The notes beneath the pieces are model-generated. The model did no database searches, was not told the origin of the DNA, and saw nothing but the letters and a program-made list of their open reading frames with translations. This document shows positions 9,015 to 18,364 of a stretch of DNA of 64,000 nucleotides, one piece after another. The position numbers were made by a program, and so were the translations under genes. The DNA is from Leptolinea sp. UBA5203. GTDB lineage: Bacteria > Chloroflexota > Anaerolineae > Anaerolineales > Anaerolineaceae. Position 1 is the first letter of the stretch. The number at the start of each line of letters is the position of its first letter. The DNA is taken from the NCBI GenBank assembly GCA_002412765.1, contig DHVR01000021.1, positions 1 through 64,000 on the forward strand, written 5' to 3'.

Positions 9015-10799
9015 CTAAGCTTCTTCTACTTTATGAATAGCGTTCACTGGGCATGTCTGAGCACAAATGTCACAACCAACACAAAGTACAGGGTCAATTG
9101 CTGATTTGTGGCGATTATTCTTGGCATTAATCTCAGGAGCCTGAATGATTGCCGGGCAGCCCAAGCGGAAACAAGTACCACAAGCAATACAGGTATCGGT
9201 ATCCACGGTGTAAACACCCTTGGCGCCTTCACCAACAAAGAAACAAGGACCATCAACAATCACAACAGAGGGGCCATCAAAAGCAATTGCTTCATCAAAG
9301 GCTTTTTCAACAGCTTTCACATTGAAAGCATCTACGTTTACAACATTTTCCACACCACAAGCACGGCATAAATTGGCAATGTCAATTTTACGTGCCACAT
9401 CTCCGCCCAGCATATAATTCAAACCTGGGTTGTCCTGGTGACCGGTCATGGCAGTGGAATGGTTATCCAGGATAACCACGGTACTGTTGCCATTGTTGTG
9501 CACAATATTCAACAGCGGAGAAACACCGGAATGGAAGAAGGTAGAATCACCCAACACAGCCACGAAAGGATCAGGAATTTTGGCAATATCAAAACCGTGA
9601 GCCACACCCACACTGGCACCCATAGCGCCCATAGTGTCGGTAGCATTGAACGGGGCCAAAGCACCCAGGTTATAACAGCCAATATCGCCAGCCACAACAG
9701 TTTTCTTATGTTTGCTCAAGTTGAAGAAGGTACTGCGGTGAGGGCAGCCTGCGCAAAGCACAGGGGAACGCCCAGGGATGTTCGCAGGAATCACTTCACG
9801 GCCGGATTGGATTTTCTCTTTCGGATACAGGCCAACTTCGGCGCAGCAGGACTCAATCACGGAGGTCAGTAATTCGCCATAAGGAGGGAAGATTTCTTTA
9901 CCGCGGCATTTGATGCCCATGGCTTTGACGCGATCCTCGATAAAGGGATCCAATTCCTCGATGATCAGCAGTTCATCCACACCTTCGGATAATTCCCGGA
10001 TCAGTCCTTCGGGTAAGGGATAGGACATACCGATTTTCAGGAAGGAAGCATTGGGAAAGACTTCACGGGCATAGAAGTAAACCGGACCGGAAGCAATGAT
10101 ACCCAATTTGCGATCGCCCCACATTAACTTGTTGAAGGGAGAAGCATCGGATACTGCGACCAGATCTTTAACACGCTGTTCAATCATCGGGCGGCGTTTC
10201 ACTGCCCAGGCTGCGGTGGCAACCAGTTTTTGAGGATTACGCAGCAAAGGAGGCGTGGGAGCTTCATCATCCCAATTCCGTTCACCCAATTCAACCGGGG
10301 TAGCGGAGTGAGCCACACGCATCACGGTTCGCAGGAGCACGGGTACGTCCCATTCTTCGGATAACTCAAGGGCTGCGCCTACCATGTCTTTCGCATCTTG
10401 ACTGTCGGCAGGTTCAAACATGGGCATTTTGGCTAAACGAGCGTAATTGCGGTTGTCCTGTTCATTTTGGGAGCTGAACATACCAGGATCATCAGCCACA
10501 ATAAAAACCAGGCCACCCTTTACACCCGTATAGACGGTGTACATGAAAACTTCTGAGGCCACATTCATACCAACTTGCTTCATGGTTGTGATACAGCGTT
10601 TTCCTGCATAACAAGCCCCGGCAGCAGCATCAGCAGCTACCTTTTCATTAATGGACCACTCACTATAAATTTCTTTATACTGAGCTACATTTTCCAGGAT
10701 TTCGGAGCTTGGGGTTCCTGGGTAACCAGTTGCGATCGTGACACCATACTCATACGCGCCGCGAGCAATTGCTTCATTACCACTGAGAATTTTTTTCAT
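9015..10799 (-). CDS. iorA: Indolepyruvate ferredoxin oxidoreductase, alpha subunit
   Basis: Catalytic subunit with thiamine diphosphate and iron-sulfur clusters; oxidises indolepyruvate, phenylpyruvate and similar oxoacids from amino-acid transamination. Domains: pyrimidine-binding and transketolase-C-like domains, TPP-binding domain with GDIGCYNLG and GDSTFFHSG followed by NHSTAMTGHQ, and a C-terminal two-cluster ferredoxin domain. Its cysteines lie at about 537, 540, 543, 548 and 573, 576, 579, 583. I start it at the ATG at 10799 (594 aa), because AGAGGT lies seven bases before it; the GTG at 10808 would leave no room for a ribosome site. It heads the unit iorAB-racemase-aminotransferase-acyl-CoA synthetase. 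The enzyme class is oxygen-sensitive, which implies an anaerobe. Confidence 0.95.
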   Translation of the reverse strand: MKKILSGNEAIARGAYEYGVTIATGYPGTPSSEILENVAQYKEIYSEWSINEKVAADAAAGACYAGKRCITTMKQVGMNVASEVFMYTVYTGVKGGLVFIVADDPGMFSSQNEQDNRNYARLAKMPMFEPADSQDAKDMVGAALELSEEWDVPVLLRTVMRVAHSATPVELGERNWDDEAPTPPLLRNPQKLVATAAWAVKRRPMIEQRVKDLVAVSDASPFNKLMWGDRKLGIIASGPVYFYAREVFPNASFLKIGMSYPLPEGLIRELSEGVDELLIIEELDPFIEDRVKAMGIKCRGKEIFPPYGELLTSVIESCCAEVGLYPKEKIQSGREVIPANIPGRSPVLCAGCPHRSTFFNLSKHKKTVVAGDIGCYNLGALAPFNATDTMGAMGASVGVAHGFDIAKIPDPFVAVLGDSTFFHSGVSPLLNIVHNNGNSTVVILDNHSTAMTGHQDNPGLNYMLGGDVARKIDIANLCRACGVENVVNVDAFNVKAVEKAFDEAIAFDGPSVVIVDGPCFFVGEGAKGVYTVDTDTCIACGTCFRLGCPAIIQAPEINAKNNRHKSAIDPVLCVGCDICAQTCPVNAIHKVEEA

Positions 10800-10985
10800 T
10801 CTTTTCACCTCTTGATAGTGTAACTAAACATTTTATTTCTGTACAAGACAATAACGATAATGATCTTGAATTTCATTCGGTTCTGGTTCTTCCCTTTATG
10901 AGTCTTCGGTGTTGAACCAACCGTTCATTCCAACCTTAATCTTTCATATGCTCAGCTAAGAATCAACAACTAAATGCGGCTGAGC

Positions 10986-11879
10986 TTAATCATTAATATA
11001 GACGTGACCATCCAAGACTTTAACGGCAGCACCACCCAACTTGACTGAGGTGATTGCATTCGGTTTCCCTTGAATTTCCAAAATACCTTCACCAGGTCGT
11101 TTCACAAAATGGCCCTGTTCCGCTTTGATGAATGGCCCGCTTTTCAGACCATATTGAATGATGTGAGCGCCCATGCAGCCCGCGGCTGAACCCGTGTAAG
11201 GATCTTCCATGGTACCGTTGGGATCAAATAGCCGTTCATGCGTATCCGCATCCGCGGCGAAACCACCCAGGCAGTACATAAAGGCGGCATTGATGCCTAA
11301 TCGTTTGGTAACCTCACCCAATAATTCCCTATTCATTTTTACTTTTTCCAGTACCGATAAATTCTTCACCGGCACGACGAGGAACTCCACGCCGGTAGAA
11401 ACTACCTGAATCGGACAATCCTCACGAAAATCACTGGGAGCCAAGCCAAAACAAGGAGCCATTTCTGCAATCGTGCAGGTATTGCCAAAAACAGGCAGCT
11501 TTTGGGTCATGATGGCTTTGACAGGTTCTCCATTCTCAATTTCAATATCCACCGGCAGTACGCCCACCTTGAATTCCAATTGAATGGTCTTCAGGGTTCC
11601 GCTCAGGTCAATCATGCCCTCCTGCGCCATCATGAAAGATGTGGCAATGGTGGGGTGACCAGCAAAAGGAAGTTCAAAGCGAGGAGTAAAATAGCGCACT
11701 GCAAAATCCGCCTTATCGGATGGAAAAACAAATGCAGTTTCCGGTAAATTGGTTTCTCTGGCAATCTCTTGCATTTGAGCATCGGTTAATCCGCGGGCAT
11801 CCGGCAATACGGCACAAGGGTTTCCAGAAAAAGGGGTGGTGGTAAAGGCATCCAAATAAATTACACGATAACTTTTCAT
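10986..11879 (-). CDS. PhzF-family isomerase/epimerase-like protein
   Basis: Member of the PhzF/diaminopimelate-epimerase fold, 297 residues with two similar halves. Seen: start-region DAFTTTPFSGNPCAVL, the catalytic Glu region TNLPETAFVF (E about 47) and the C-terminal-half signature EDPYTGSAAG. Known members act on trans-2,3-dihydro-3-hydroxyanthranilate or on unknown small amino acids. It begins one base after the RidA stop codon, with GGGAG before the ATG, so it is translationally linked to RidA and the dehydratases. A role in isomerising an enamine/imine or amino-acid intermediate is inference. Confidence 0.85.
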   Translation of the reverse strand: MKSYRVIYLDAFTTTPFSGNPCAVLPDARGLTDAQMQEIARETNLPETAFVFPSDKADFAVRYFTPRFELPFAGHPTIATSFMMAQEGMIDLSGTLKTIQLEFKVGVLPVDIEIENGEPVKAIMTQKLPVFGNTCTIAEMAPCFGLAPSDFREDCPIQVVSTGVEFLVVPVKNLSVLEKVKMNRELLGEVTKRLGINAAFMYCLGGFAADADTHERLFDPNGTMEDPYTGSAAGCMGAHIIQYGLKSGPFIKAEQGHFVKRPGEGILEIQGKPNAITSVKLGGAAVKVLDGHVYIND

Positions 11880-11880
11880 C

Positions 11881-12270
11881 TTATCTCCCGGCGATGATTT
11901 CGATTTCGACTAAGGCTTCTTTGTCCGGTAAGGCAACAACCTGCACACAGGATCGCGCTGGCGGCTCATCGGTGAAAAATTCACGATAAGCCTGATTCAT
12001 CTCGCCAAATTTGCTCATATCCAATATAAAGATGGTTAATTTCAATGCTTTGTTAAAGGAAGTGCCAGCCTTCTCAAGATGAACTTGAATATTTCGCAAG
12101 GTCTGGCGGGTCTGCTCGGCAATATCCCCTTGAGCAATTTCACCCGTTTGCGGGTTTCTTCCGACAAGACCGGAAACAAAGACCAGGTCGCCATAAGAGA
12201 TACAAGTGGAAAATGGTAAATTTGCTGCAGGTGCCGGAGACACCACTTTACGTTTTGGGGCTTGGCTCAT
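11881..12270 (-). CDS. RidA-family enamine/imine deaminase
   Basis: Hydrolyses reactive 2-aminoacrylate or 2-aminocrotonate released by PLP dehydratases, preventing damage to PLP enzymes. The 129-residue product is the normal RidA length, and the substrate-binding Arg is in PARSCVQV, followed by LVEIEIIA. An upstream in-frame start at 12351 overlaps the preceding gene and lacks a ribosome site; the ATG at 12270 has AGGAG eight bases upstream. It starts 10 bases after a threonine-dehydratase-type gene, exactly the enzyme whose product RidA handles, so the functional link is strong. Confidence 0.9.
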   Translation of the reverse strand: MSQAPKRKVVSPAPAANLPFSTCISYGDLVFVSGLVGRNPQTGEIAQGDIAEQTRQTLRNIQVHLEKAGTSFNKALKLTIFILDMSKFGEMNQAYREFFTDEPPARSCVQVVALPDKEALVEIEIIAGR

Positions 12271-12280
12271 AAGACTTCTC

Positions 12281-13270
12281 CTACTTTCCTTCTTTAAGAA
12301 TGCGATTGTAACGATCCGCGTCAATGTTTCGACTGGTAATGAGTAATACAACTTTCTTTCCTTTCAGATCCAGCTTGTTTTGTAATAAAGCCGATAAGCC
12401 AATGGATGAGGCTGCTTCGATGATTAATTGTTCATGCGCCTGAAAATGCCGCATGGCGCTGATGATCTCCGGCTCGGAAACCAAAACAACCTGTTCGACA
12501 AAATGTTTGAAGACTTCATAGGTGAGCTTTCCCACCCCGCCCAATAGACCATCCGCCAGGGAAGGCAGCGGGGTAATGTGCTCACAGCAAACCCCTTCCT
12601 TTAAGGAACGGTAAGCAGCTGGGGCTGCAGCGGGTTCCACCCCAATAATGCGAATGGCGTTGGATCCTGCTTTCAATGCAGTTCCGATCCCGGAGGCCAT
12701 ACCGCCGCCGCCAATGGGAATGATCACGGCGTCTACATTCGGCAGGTCTTCCAAAATCTCCAGCCCAATGGTCCCCTGCCCTGCCATCACTTCCCGGTCT
12801 GCATGGGAATGAATGTAGGTGCCGCCAAGGGCAGTGATATGCGCTTGAGCGGCATCATAAGCATCCTGATAAAACTCACCCGCCAGAATGACTTCAGATC
12901 CCCAGGTTTCCACTTTATGGATTCGGGTTTGATCCGTGCTTTCCGGCATGAAAATTTTTGTGGGTGGATTCCCAAAAAGATGGGAAGCATATGCCACCCC
13001 AATGGCGTGATTGCCGCTGGAGGCGGAAACCAAACCCATTTCACGTTCTACTGCGCATAAGGAAGATACTTTGTTAATGGCACCGCGGACTTTAAAGCAA
13101 CCGCATTTTTGCCAGCATTCCATTTTCAAATAAACTTCGGAGCCGGTAAGTTGGCTGATAGAATTTGAATGAATCAGCGGCGTTCGATGAATAAAGGGCT
13201 GAAGACGCTCACGCGCTGCCCAGATATCCTGAATGCTGAAGGTGCTTTCCTGGTTTACGGATTTCATCAT
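12281..13270 (-). CDS. Threonine/serine dehydratase-family PLP lyase (copy 1)
   Basis: Fold-type II PLP enzyme that deaminates threonine or serine to a 2-oxoacid and ammonia, or acts as a hydroxyaspartate lyase or serine racemase. The 329 residues have the PLP lysine in GCFKVRGAINK, the substrate loop SASSGNHAIG and the phosphate-binding IPIGGGGMASG. There is no ACT regulatory domain, so it is of the short catabolic type. It overlaps the upstream paralogue by an ATGA junction (13267-13270), implying translational coupling. Sequence similarity to the neighbour is high over the full length, indicating tandem duplication. Confidence 0.88.
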   Translation of the reverse strand: MMKSVNQESTFSIQDIWAARERLQPFIHRTPLIHSNSISQLTGSEVYLKMECWQKCGCFKVRGAINKVSSLCAVEREMGLVSASSGNHAIGVAYASHLFGNPPTKIFMPESTDQTRIHKVETWGSEVILAGEFYQDAYDAAQAHITALGGTYIHSHADREVMAGQGTIGLEILEDLPNVDAVIIPIGGGGMASGIGTALKAGSNAIRIIGVEPAAAPAAYRSLKEGVCCEHITPLPSLADGLLGGVGKLTYEVFKHFVEQVVLVSEPEIISAMRHFQAHEQLIIEAASSIGLSALLQNKLDLKGKKVVLLITSRNIDADRYNRILKEGK

Positions 13271-14262
13271 TTCACTTCCACGGGTTCGCCGGCAACAATC
13301 CGGTTATACCGTTCAGCATTAATATTGCGGCTGGTGAGGATCAAGACGATTTTCTCGCCAGGCAAACTGAGTTTGCCGCTTAATAAGGTTGCCAGCCCAA
13401 CACAGGCAGCTCCCTCAACCATAATCTGCTCATCTTGTTGAAAAATGCGCATGGCGTAGGCAATCTCATTCTCTTCAAGCAGGATAATTTTTTCAACTTT
13501 GTCGTGAAAAAGCTTGAAAGGAAATGGGCTGGTTCCCCCGGAGAGACCGTCCGCCAGGGAGGGTTTTAATTCAATCCGTTCTCGAGCGATTCCGTCCCGC
13601 ATGGACATGAAAGCGCCTGGGGAAGCCGCCGGTTCTGCACCAATGACTTTTACACTCGGCGCGGCGGTCTTGATGGCCATAGAGATACCGGCAAGAATTC
13701 CGCCCCCACCCACGGGGACAATCACCGTATCCAGGTCAGGTAGATCCTCGAGGATCTCCAGACCAATCGTGCCCTGTCCGGCTATGATGCGCGGAACTGC
13801 ATGCGAATGGACATAAGTAGCCCCTTTTTCTTCAGCAAAGGCGGTGGCTCGATCCAATGTTTCTAAAAAGTTTTTTCCGAATAAAACAGCCTGAACCCCG
13901 AAGGATTCGATTTTTGCAATCTTGGCTTTGTCCGCAGTCTCAGGTAAAAAAACGTACGTGGGCGGATTCCCAAACAAACTGGCGGCATAGGAAAGTGCAA
14001 TGGCATGGTTACCGCTGGAAGCCGTGACCAGCCCCTTTTGACGCTCAGCATCACTCATTGAGGCCAAAAAATTGGTGGCACCACGTACTTTGAAACAACC
14101 ATGTTTCTGCCAGCATTCCATTTTCAAATAAATCTCAGACCCAGTTCTTTCACTCAGCGCTCGGGAATAAACCAGAGGTGTACGCAAAACAAAAGGCTTA
14201 ATCCGTTGGCGGGCTTTCCAGAGTTCTATGGGTTGAAAATCATATTCCATGATGTCTACCAT
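13267..14262 (-). CDS. Threonine/serine dehydratase-family PLP lyase (copy 2)
   Basis: Paralogue of the next gene, with PLP lysine in GCFKVRGATNF, loop TASSGNHAIA and VPVGGGGILAG. I choose the ATG at 14262 (331 aa), which has AGGAAAG nine bases upstream; the farther start at 14304 has no ribosome site. Like its partner it lacks an ACT domain. Two adjacent paralogues followed by RidA suggest two related hydroxy-amino-acid substrates, for example threonine and serine or a 3-hydroxyaspartate, but which enzyme handles which cannot be decided here. Confidence 0.87.
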   Translation of the reverse strand: MVDIMEYDFQPIELWKARQRIKPFVLRTPLVYSRALSERTGSEIYLKMECWQKHGCFKVRGATNFLASMSDAERQKGLVTASSGNHAIALSYAASLFGNPPTYVFLPETADKAKIAKIESFGVQAVLFGKNFLETLDRATAFAEEKGATYVHSHAVPRIIAGQGTIGLEILEDLPDLDTVIVPVGGGGILAGISMAIKTAAPSVKVIGAEPAASPGAFMSMRDGIARERIELKPSLADGLSGGTSPFPFKLFHDKVEKIILLEENEIAYAMRIFQQDEQIMVEGAACVGLATLLSGKLSLPGEKIVLILTSRNINAERYNRIVAGEPVEVK

Positions 14263-14360
14263 GCGGGCGCTCTTTCCTGTAAATTGAATATTGTATAAAA
14301 TCATCTGCTAAGGAAATCAATTAAGCTTGGATTGAAAACCTTCTATAACCAAGGATGGAA

Positions 14361-14903
14361 CTACTTGACTTCCTTGTACCAGTTCTCGGGAAATTCCTGA
14401 GCGTGAACGTTTGGGGCTTTCCCTTGGGGGTAAAGAACCTCAATCCCTTCGATCTCAGTGATGAAGACTTCGAAGGCGCCCTTCACGATACTACCTTCAT
14501 ATAAATGGCCGCCGATAGTGGGCACATTCCAGGCACCACCAATCACAAAATGGATGGCCGGGAAGGGTTCTTCGGTGCCATCTTTGGCCGGGCGCGGGTG
14601 AATAATACCGCTGCAGGAAAGCAGCATGCTCAGGTTCTGGATTTCCATCACCGTCTCACAGTGCCAGTTTTCCGGTTTCTCGGTGTCAGGGGTCCAAACC
14701 AGAAACCTGGCAGGTGCAAAACCACCCATAAAGGAAGTGTGAATCTTGGCATAACGGATTTTATTAACTTTGGCAAAATTCTGAATGGCCTTGAAAGCAT
14801 CGGCTCCGGTTGTCAGGCGCAGGATAAACTCACGCCCGCGAGTACAGGTAACACTGTTGAAAGCATCCGGAGTTTGTGCGTCTTGTTCCCAAATTTCCTT
14901 CAT
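14361..14903 (-). CDS. PPC/DUF296-domain protein (PD1-like)
   Basis: Single-domain protein of about 180 residues of the PPC/DUF296 fold, a trimeric fold found alone in bacteria and fused to AT-hooks in plants. Seen: FILRLTTGADAFKAIQNF near the N-terminus, then SCSGIIHP and HFVIGGAW, and the GGHLYEGSIVKGAFEVFI segment typical of the family. No AT-hook is present. The ATG at 14903 has AGGAG eight bases upstream; the longer start at 14972 has none. The biochemical role of stand-alone PPC proteins is poorly known. Position between a GntR regulator and the dehydratases suggests a small-molecule-binding or regulatory function. Confidence 0.8.
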   Translation of the reverse strand: MKEIWEQDAQTPDAFNSVTCTRGREFILRLTTGADAFKAIQNFAKVNKIRYAKIHTSFMGGFAPARFLVWTPDTEKPENWHCETVMEIQNLSMLLSCSGIIHPRPAKDGTEEPFPAIHFVIGGAWNVPTIGGHLYEGSIVKGAFEVFITEIEGIEVLYPQGKAPNVHAQEFPENWYKEVK

Positions 14904-14951
14904 TTGAAAATCTCCTTTAATAAACCAGTATTGTACAAATAAGGCAGAGAT

Positions 14952-14974
14952 GCATGCTGTTATGAACAGCATGC
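14952..14974 (-). other. Intercistronic hairpin between gntR and PPC gene
   Basis: A 10-bp perfect inverted repeat (GCATGCTGTT at 14952-14961, AACAGCATGC at 14965-14974) has a three-base loop. No U-tract follows on the minus strand. It lies just after the regulator's stop codon and could reduce read-through or protect the 3' end of the gntR message. Confidence 0.6.
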
Positions 14975-14995
14975 CATGGTGTAAGGCCGATCAGA

Positions 14996-15658
14996 TCAAA
15001 TTAATTCTTTAATCCGGGCCGCCGAATTGATCAGGTGAATGCGCATTTTCTCGGCAGTCAAATCCGGGTCACGTTGTTTCAAACCCTGCAGGATTTCCCA
15101 ATGCTCTTTAAGAGATTCGCGCAAATGTTCACCCGGCTGGTTCAAAGCGAAATATCGAACCCGGACAACCCGATTATTCAGATTCTCCAACACTTCGCGG
15201 ACGAGCATATTATGCGTAAATTTCATGAAAGTTGCATGGAAGATGGAATCATACTCAAAATGCTTGGCATTATCCCCGTTGTCAAAAGCAAGTTGATCCG
15301 CTGTTAATAAGCGTTCGAGCTCCACAATGGTAGATTCAGGAATAATCAGAGGAACCTGCCGTGCAATTTCGACTTCCAGTAAACGGCGTATTTCGTAAAC
15401 ATTGTTAATATCCTGTTGGGATACCTTGGCAATGAAGGCACCTCGATAGGAATGGATTTCAATGAATCCTTCCGATTCAAGGACTTTAAGGGCCTCCCGA
15501 ATCGGAGTACGGCTGACATTCAACTCAGAAGCTAAACGATTCTGATCCAGTTTTTCACCTGGTTCAAAATAACCTGTCAAAATAGCTTCTCTCAAGCTTT
15601 CGGTTACCCAGCTTGCCAAACCACGACCTTTGTTAGATTGGGGAAGAGGAACTTTCAC
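14996..15658 (-). CDS. GntR-family transcriptional regulator, FadR/FCD type (first)
   Basis: Winged-helix repressor with C-terminal all-helical FCD ligand domain, about 220 residues. The DNA-binding part shows EPGEKLDQNRLASELNVSRT followed by PIREALKVLESEGF; the FCD domain has the metal-binding-type His residues in DSIFHATFMKFTHN and EHLRESLKEHW. I place the start at the GTG at 15658, eight bases after GAGGG; a GTG at 15673 is in frame but has no ribosome site and lies very close to the predicted transcription start. Its promoter contains a palindrome, so autorepression is likely. It heads the PPC-dehydratase-RidA-PhzF genes and probably responds to an amino or oxo acid. Confidence 0.88.
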   Translation of the reverse strand: MKVPLPQSNKGRGLASWVTESLREAILTGYFEPGEKLDQNRLASELNVSRTPIREALKVLESEGFIEIHSYRGAFIAKVSQQDINNVYEIRRLLEVEIARQVPLIIPESTIVELERLLTADQLAFDNGDNAKHFEYDSIFHATFMKFTHNMLVREVLENLNNRVVRVRYFALNQPGEHLRESLKEHWEILQGLKQRDPDLTAEKMRIHLINSAARIKELI

Positions 15659-15690
15659 CTTTTTTACCCTCACATATTAGAGATAATAAA

Positions 15691-15719
15691 ATTGTATTGT
15701 ATACAATATACATTTGCAA
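15691..15719 (-). promoter_or_regulatory. Promoter of the first gntR operon
   Basis: Minus strand: TTGCAA (15719-15714), 17-base spacer, TACAAT (15696-15691). Transcription would begin near 15684, about 25 bases before the GTG at 15658. Confidence 0.6.
15695..15708. promoter_or_regulatory. GntR operator palindrome TATTGTATACAATA
   Basis: A 14-bp perfect palindrome sits in the spacer and overlaps the -10 of the gntR promoter. The GT-TA-AC core is the type known for FadR-subfamily GntR proteins. The related core ATTGT-N2-ACAAT recurs at 31786, 46497 and 47280. Confidence 0.65.
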
Positions 15720-15915
15720 TGGACAAATGTCACACACTGAGCCGATATCTTCATCATTTTTTATTCATCAGCCAGTGCGTGACGTTTTATCTACTTAAAA
15801 CAGGTTCAGGATTCAGGATCGTTGATGTCAGCATATCTATACATTATTACCCGTATACTGCATTTCTGCTATATTTTAAACCACCAATAAAAGCCAAGAA
15901 AGACCCTGTGGATTC

Positions 15916-16665
15916 TTACAGAATTTTGCTCAGGAAATCCTTGGTTCGTTGTTCTTGAGGATTAGTGAAGATTTGCTCCGGGGACCCTTCTTCAATCAAC
16001 ATTCCATCCGCCAGGAATAAAACACGATCCGCAGCTTCACGAATAAATCCCATCTCATGACTTACAATCACCATGGTCATGCCTTCTTTCGCCAGGTTGG
16101 CCATAACTTCGAGTACTTCACCAATCATTTCAGGATCAAGCGCAGAGGTAGGTTCGTCAAAAAACATAATCGGCGGCTGCATGGCCAGGGCACGCGCAAT
16201 TGCGACACGCTGTTGCTGACCTCCGGACAGTTTATCCGGAAATGCATTTGCCTTTTCAACCAAGCCAACTTTATCTAACAATGCCATTCCTCTGGAGGTT
16301 GCTTCTTCATCGGAAATTCGTCGCACGTTCATCGGAGCTAGTTTGATATTTTCTAAACAAGTTAAATGGGGAAACAAATTAAAACTTTGGAACACCATGC
16401 CAATTTCGGTGCGGACTTTATTAACATCCACATACGGGGACATGATATCCACACCTTCGACAATTATTTGCCCGGATTGTGGTTCTTCAAGGCGATTGAG
16501 ACATCGGATAAATGTACTCTTACCGCTGCCTGAGGGTCCCATGACAGCGACTACTTCATTACGGTGAATTTTCGTGGAGATACCTTTTAATACGTGCAGG
16601 TCTTTAAAATATTTGTGAAGGTCAATGACCTCAATCATCACATCGGAAGTATTTACTCTACTCAT
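15916..16665 (-). CDS. Polar amino-acid ABC transporter ATP-binding protein
   Basis: ATPase of the GlnQ/HisP type (PAAT family), 249 residues. Walker [10 protein letters not shown] (43-51), Q-loop in [11 protein letters not shown], signature [15 protein letters not shown], Walker [13 protein letters not shown] and the H-loop in IVSHEMGF are all intact. The ATG at 16665 has AAGGA six bases upstream. It follows the binding-protein gene by 256 bases, but the expected HisM/GlnP-type permease gene is absent from this position and from the rest of the window. The ATPase must therefore energise a permease encoded elsewhere, or the locus has lost one. Confidence 0.93.
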   Translation of the reverse strand: MSRVNTSDVMIEVIDLHKYFKDLHVLKGISTKIHRNEVVAVMGPSGSGKSTFIRCLNRLEEPQSGQIIVEGVDIMSPYVDVNKVRTEIGMVFQSFNLFPHLTCLENIKLAPMNVRRISDEEATSRGMALLDKVGLVEKANAFPDKLSGGQQQRVAIARALAMQPPIMFFDEPTSALDPEMIGEVLEVMANLAKEGMTMVIVSHEMGFIREAADRVLFLADGMLIEEGSPEQIFTNPQEQRTKDFLSKIL

Positions 16666-16873
16666 TACTTTTCCTTCATCCTGTTTACTAATAGATTTTC
16701 AGTGCTACCAACCGTCAAATAAAATACCAGCAAAAAAAAGAGATTGTACTTAAAGGAGTAAATCTCCTTTTTTTCTATAACAAAACTTCATCCATACCAA
16801 CCCAATCCGGACAGATTGTAAAACATTATACTTTCCGATTTTTTTTGATCCAGATCTCTGTTCACCAAGTCCT

Positions 16874-16907
16874 CCCTCCCCTGACTGGACATCCAACCAG
16901 GGGAGGG
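16874..16907 (-). other. Hairpin after the binding-protein gene
   Basis: A 10-bp GC-rich stem (CCCTCCCCTG at 16874-16883 with CAGGGGAGGG at 16898-16907) and a 14-base loop lie 15 bases after the stop codon. There is no U-tract on the minus strand. Such structures often stabilise the abundant binding-protein mRNA relative to downstream genes. Confidence 0.6.
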
Positions 16908-16921
16908 CAATAGTTCAAAGA

Positions 16922-18364
16922 CTAATTCGCTGGCACATATGCTGAGTTGTAAATTTTAAGGGTTGAGCTACCTTCGGGTGGCACTTGTTTAAACCATTTT
17001 TGATAAATCGCAGCCATTGTGCCGTCTGCTTTCATGTCATTTAAGACATCGTTGACAACATCACGCAACTCATCGCCTTTTCGGGTGGCGAACGCTTGAC
17101 CAAATCCTTCATTCATCAACAGAGGAACGGCCAATTCAGGTTTGTCAGCAGCATAATAAAGCGCTGTGGGTGCATCGGCGACCACACCATCCAAACGACC
17201 CGCTTGGAGATCAAGGAAGGCATCCGTTGGGCTGTCATAACGTAGTATTTCATACGGACCATAGGCTTCCATATTCTCCTGAAGCCATTGATCCGGCATG
17301 GCACCCTCATCCGCTCCGAATTTTCCGCCTTCTAAATCAGCAAAAGATTTAATTTCACTTTTAGCCAGGGTCATCAAAGACAGGTCCGAATCATAGTAGG
17401 GATCCATGAAATCCATGTCCTTCATTCGATCCCTCGTGATCCAAATGCTGGAGGAGGCAATATCCCACTTATTGGAAAGTAGGCCCGTGAACATCGAACT
17501 CCACTGAGTGGGAACAAATTCAAACTCAACACCCAGACGTGAGCTGACTTCCTTGAGCATATCAATTTCAAATCCTACCAGTTCACCATCCTGCATAAAT
17601 TCCCAGGGGACATTTTCCGTATTAACGCCTACTCTAATCAAATCAGGGAGTTCGTATGGTGAGGCTGGGACATAAGGTTCTTCATAAACACGAAGGACGG
17701 AACTACCTTCCGGAGGGGCCTGGTTGAACCATTTCTGGTAGATCACAGCCAGCGTGCCGTTTTCTTTCAATTCATTTTGGGCAGCATTGAATCGATCCCG
17801 CAGAGGATCGCCTTTACGAAATGCAAAGGCCTGGGCAAAACCTTCTCCCATCAATAAAGGGACGGCCAGTTCAGGTTTGTCTACTGCATAAAACAATGCG
17901 GTGGGTGCGTCCGCAGCAACCCCGTCCAAACGCCCTGCTTGCAAATCAAGGAATGCATCGGTTGGGCTGTCGTATCGCTTGATTTCATAGGGACCGTATT
18001 GATTCATGTGATCTTGCAGCCATTGATCAGGCATGGCTCCAGTATCCGTGCCAAACACCCCACCCTTCATGTCCTCAAAAGAATTTATGCTGCTATCCGC
18101 AAGAGTCATCAAAGACAGATCAGAATCATAATAGGGATCGGCGAAATCCATTTCCTTTTCGCGTTCGGCAGTAACCCAAATACTCGAGGAGGCAATATCC
18201 CACTTATTTGAGAGCAATCCAGTGAACATGGAACTCCATTGCGTGGTAACAAACTTAAGTTCCACATTCATGCTTTTGGCAATCTCATTAAGCATATCAA
18301 TTTCAAAACCAACAAGTTCACCATCCTGCATGAATTCCCAGGGAACATTTTCAGTATTCACCCC
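16922..18364 (-). repeat. Intragenic tandem repeat, period 735 bp
   Basis: Two consecutive units, about 17630-18364 and 16922-17629, each encode a complete amino-acid-binding domain. The start sequence GVNTENVPWEFMQDGELVGF recurs exactly 245 residues apart, and most of the two units are identical by eye. The repeat stays in frame and lies within one gene. Confidence 0.9.

Noticed and set aside
14290..14301. ATTGTATAAAAT, resembling the GntR operator
   Set aside because: Only the left half-site is intact, and it lies in the gap between two genes of the same operon.
16752..16770. AAAGGAG-N5-CTCCTTT hairpin with T-run
   Set aside because: The T-run is on the plus strand, where no gene is transcribed; on the minus strand the stem is not followed by U.
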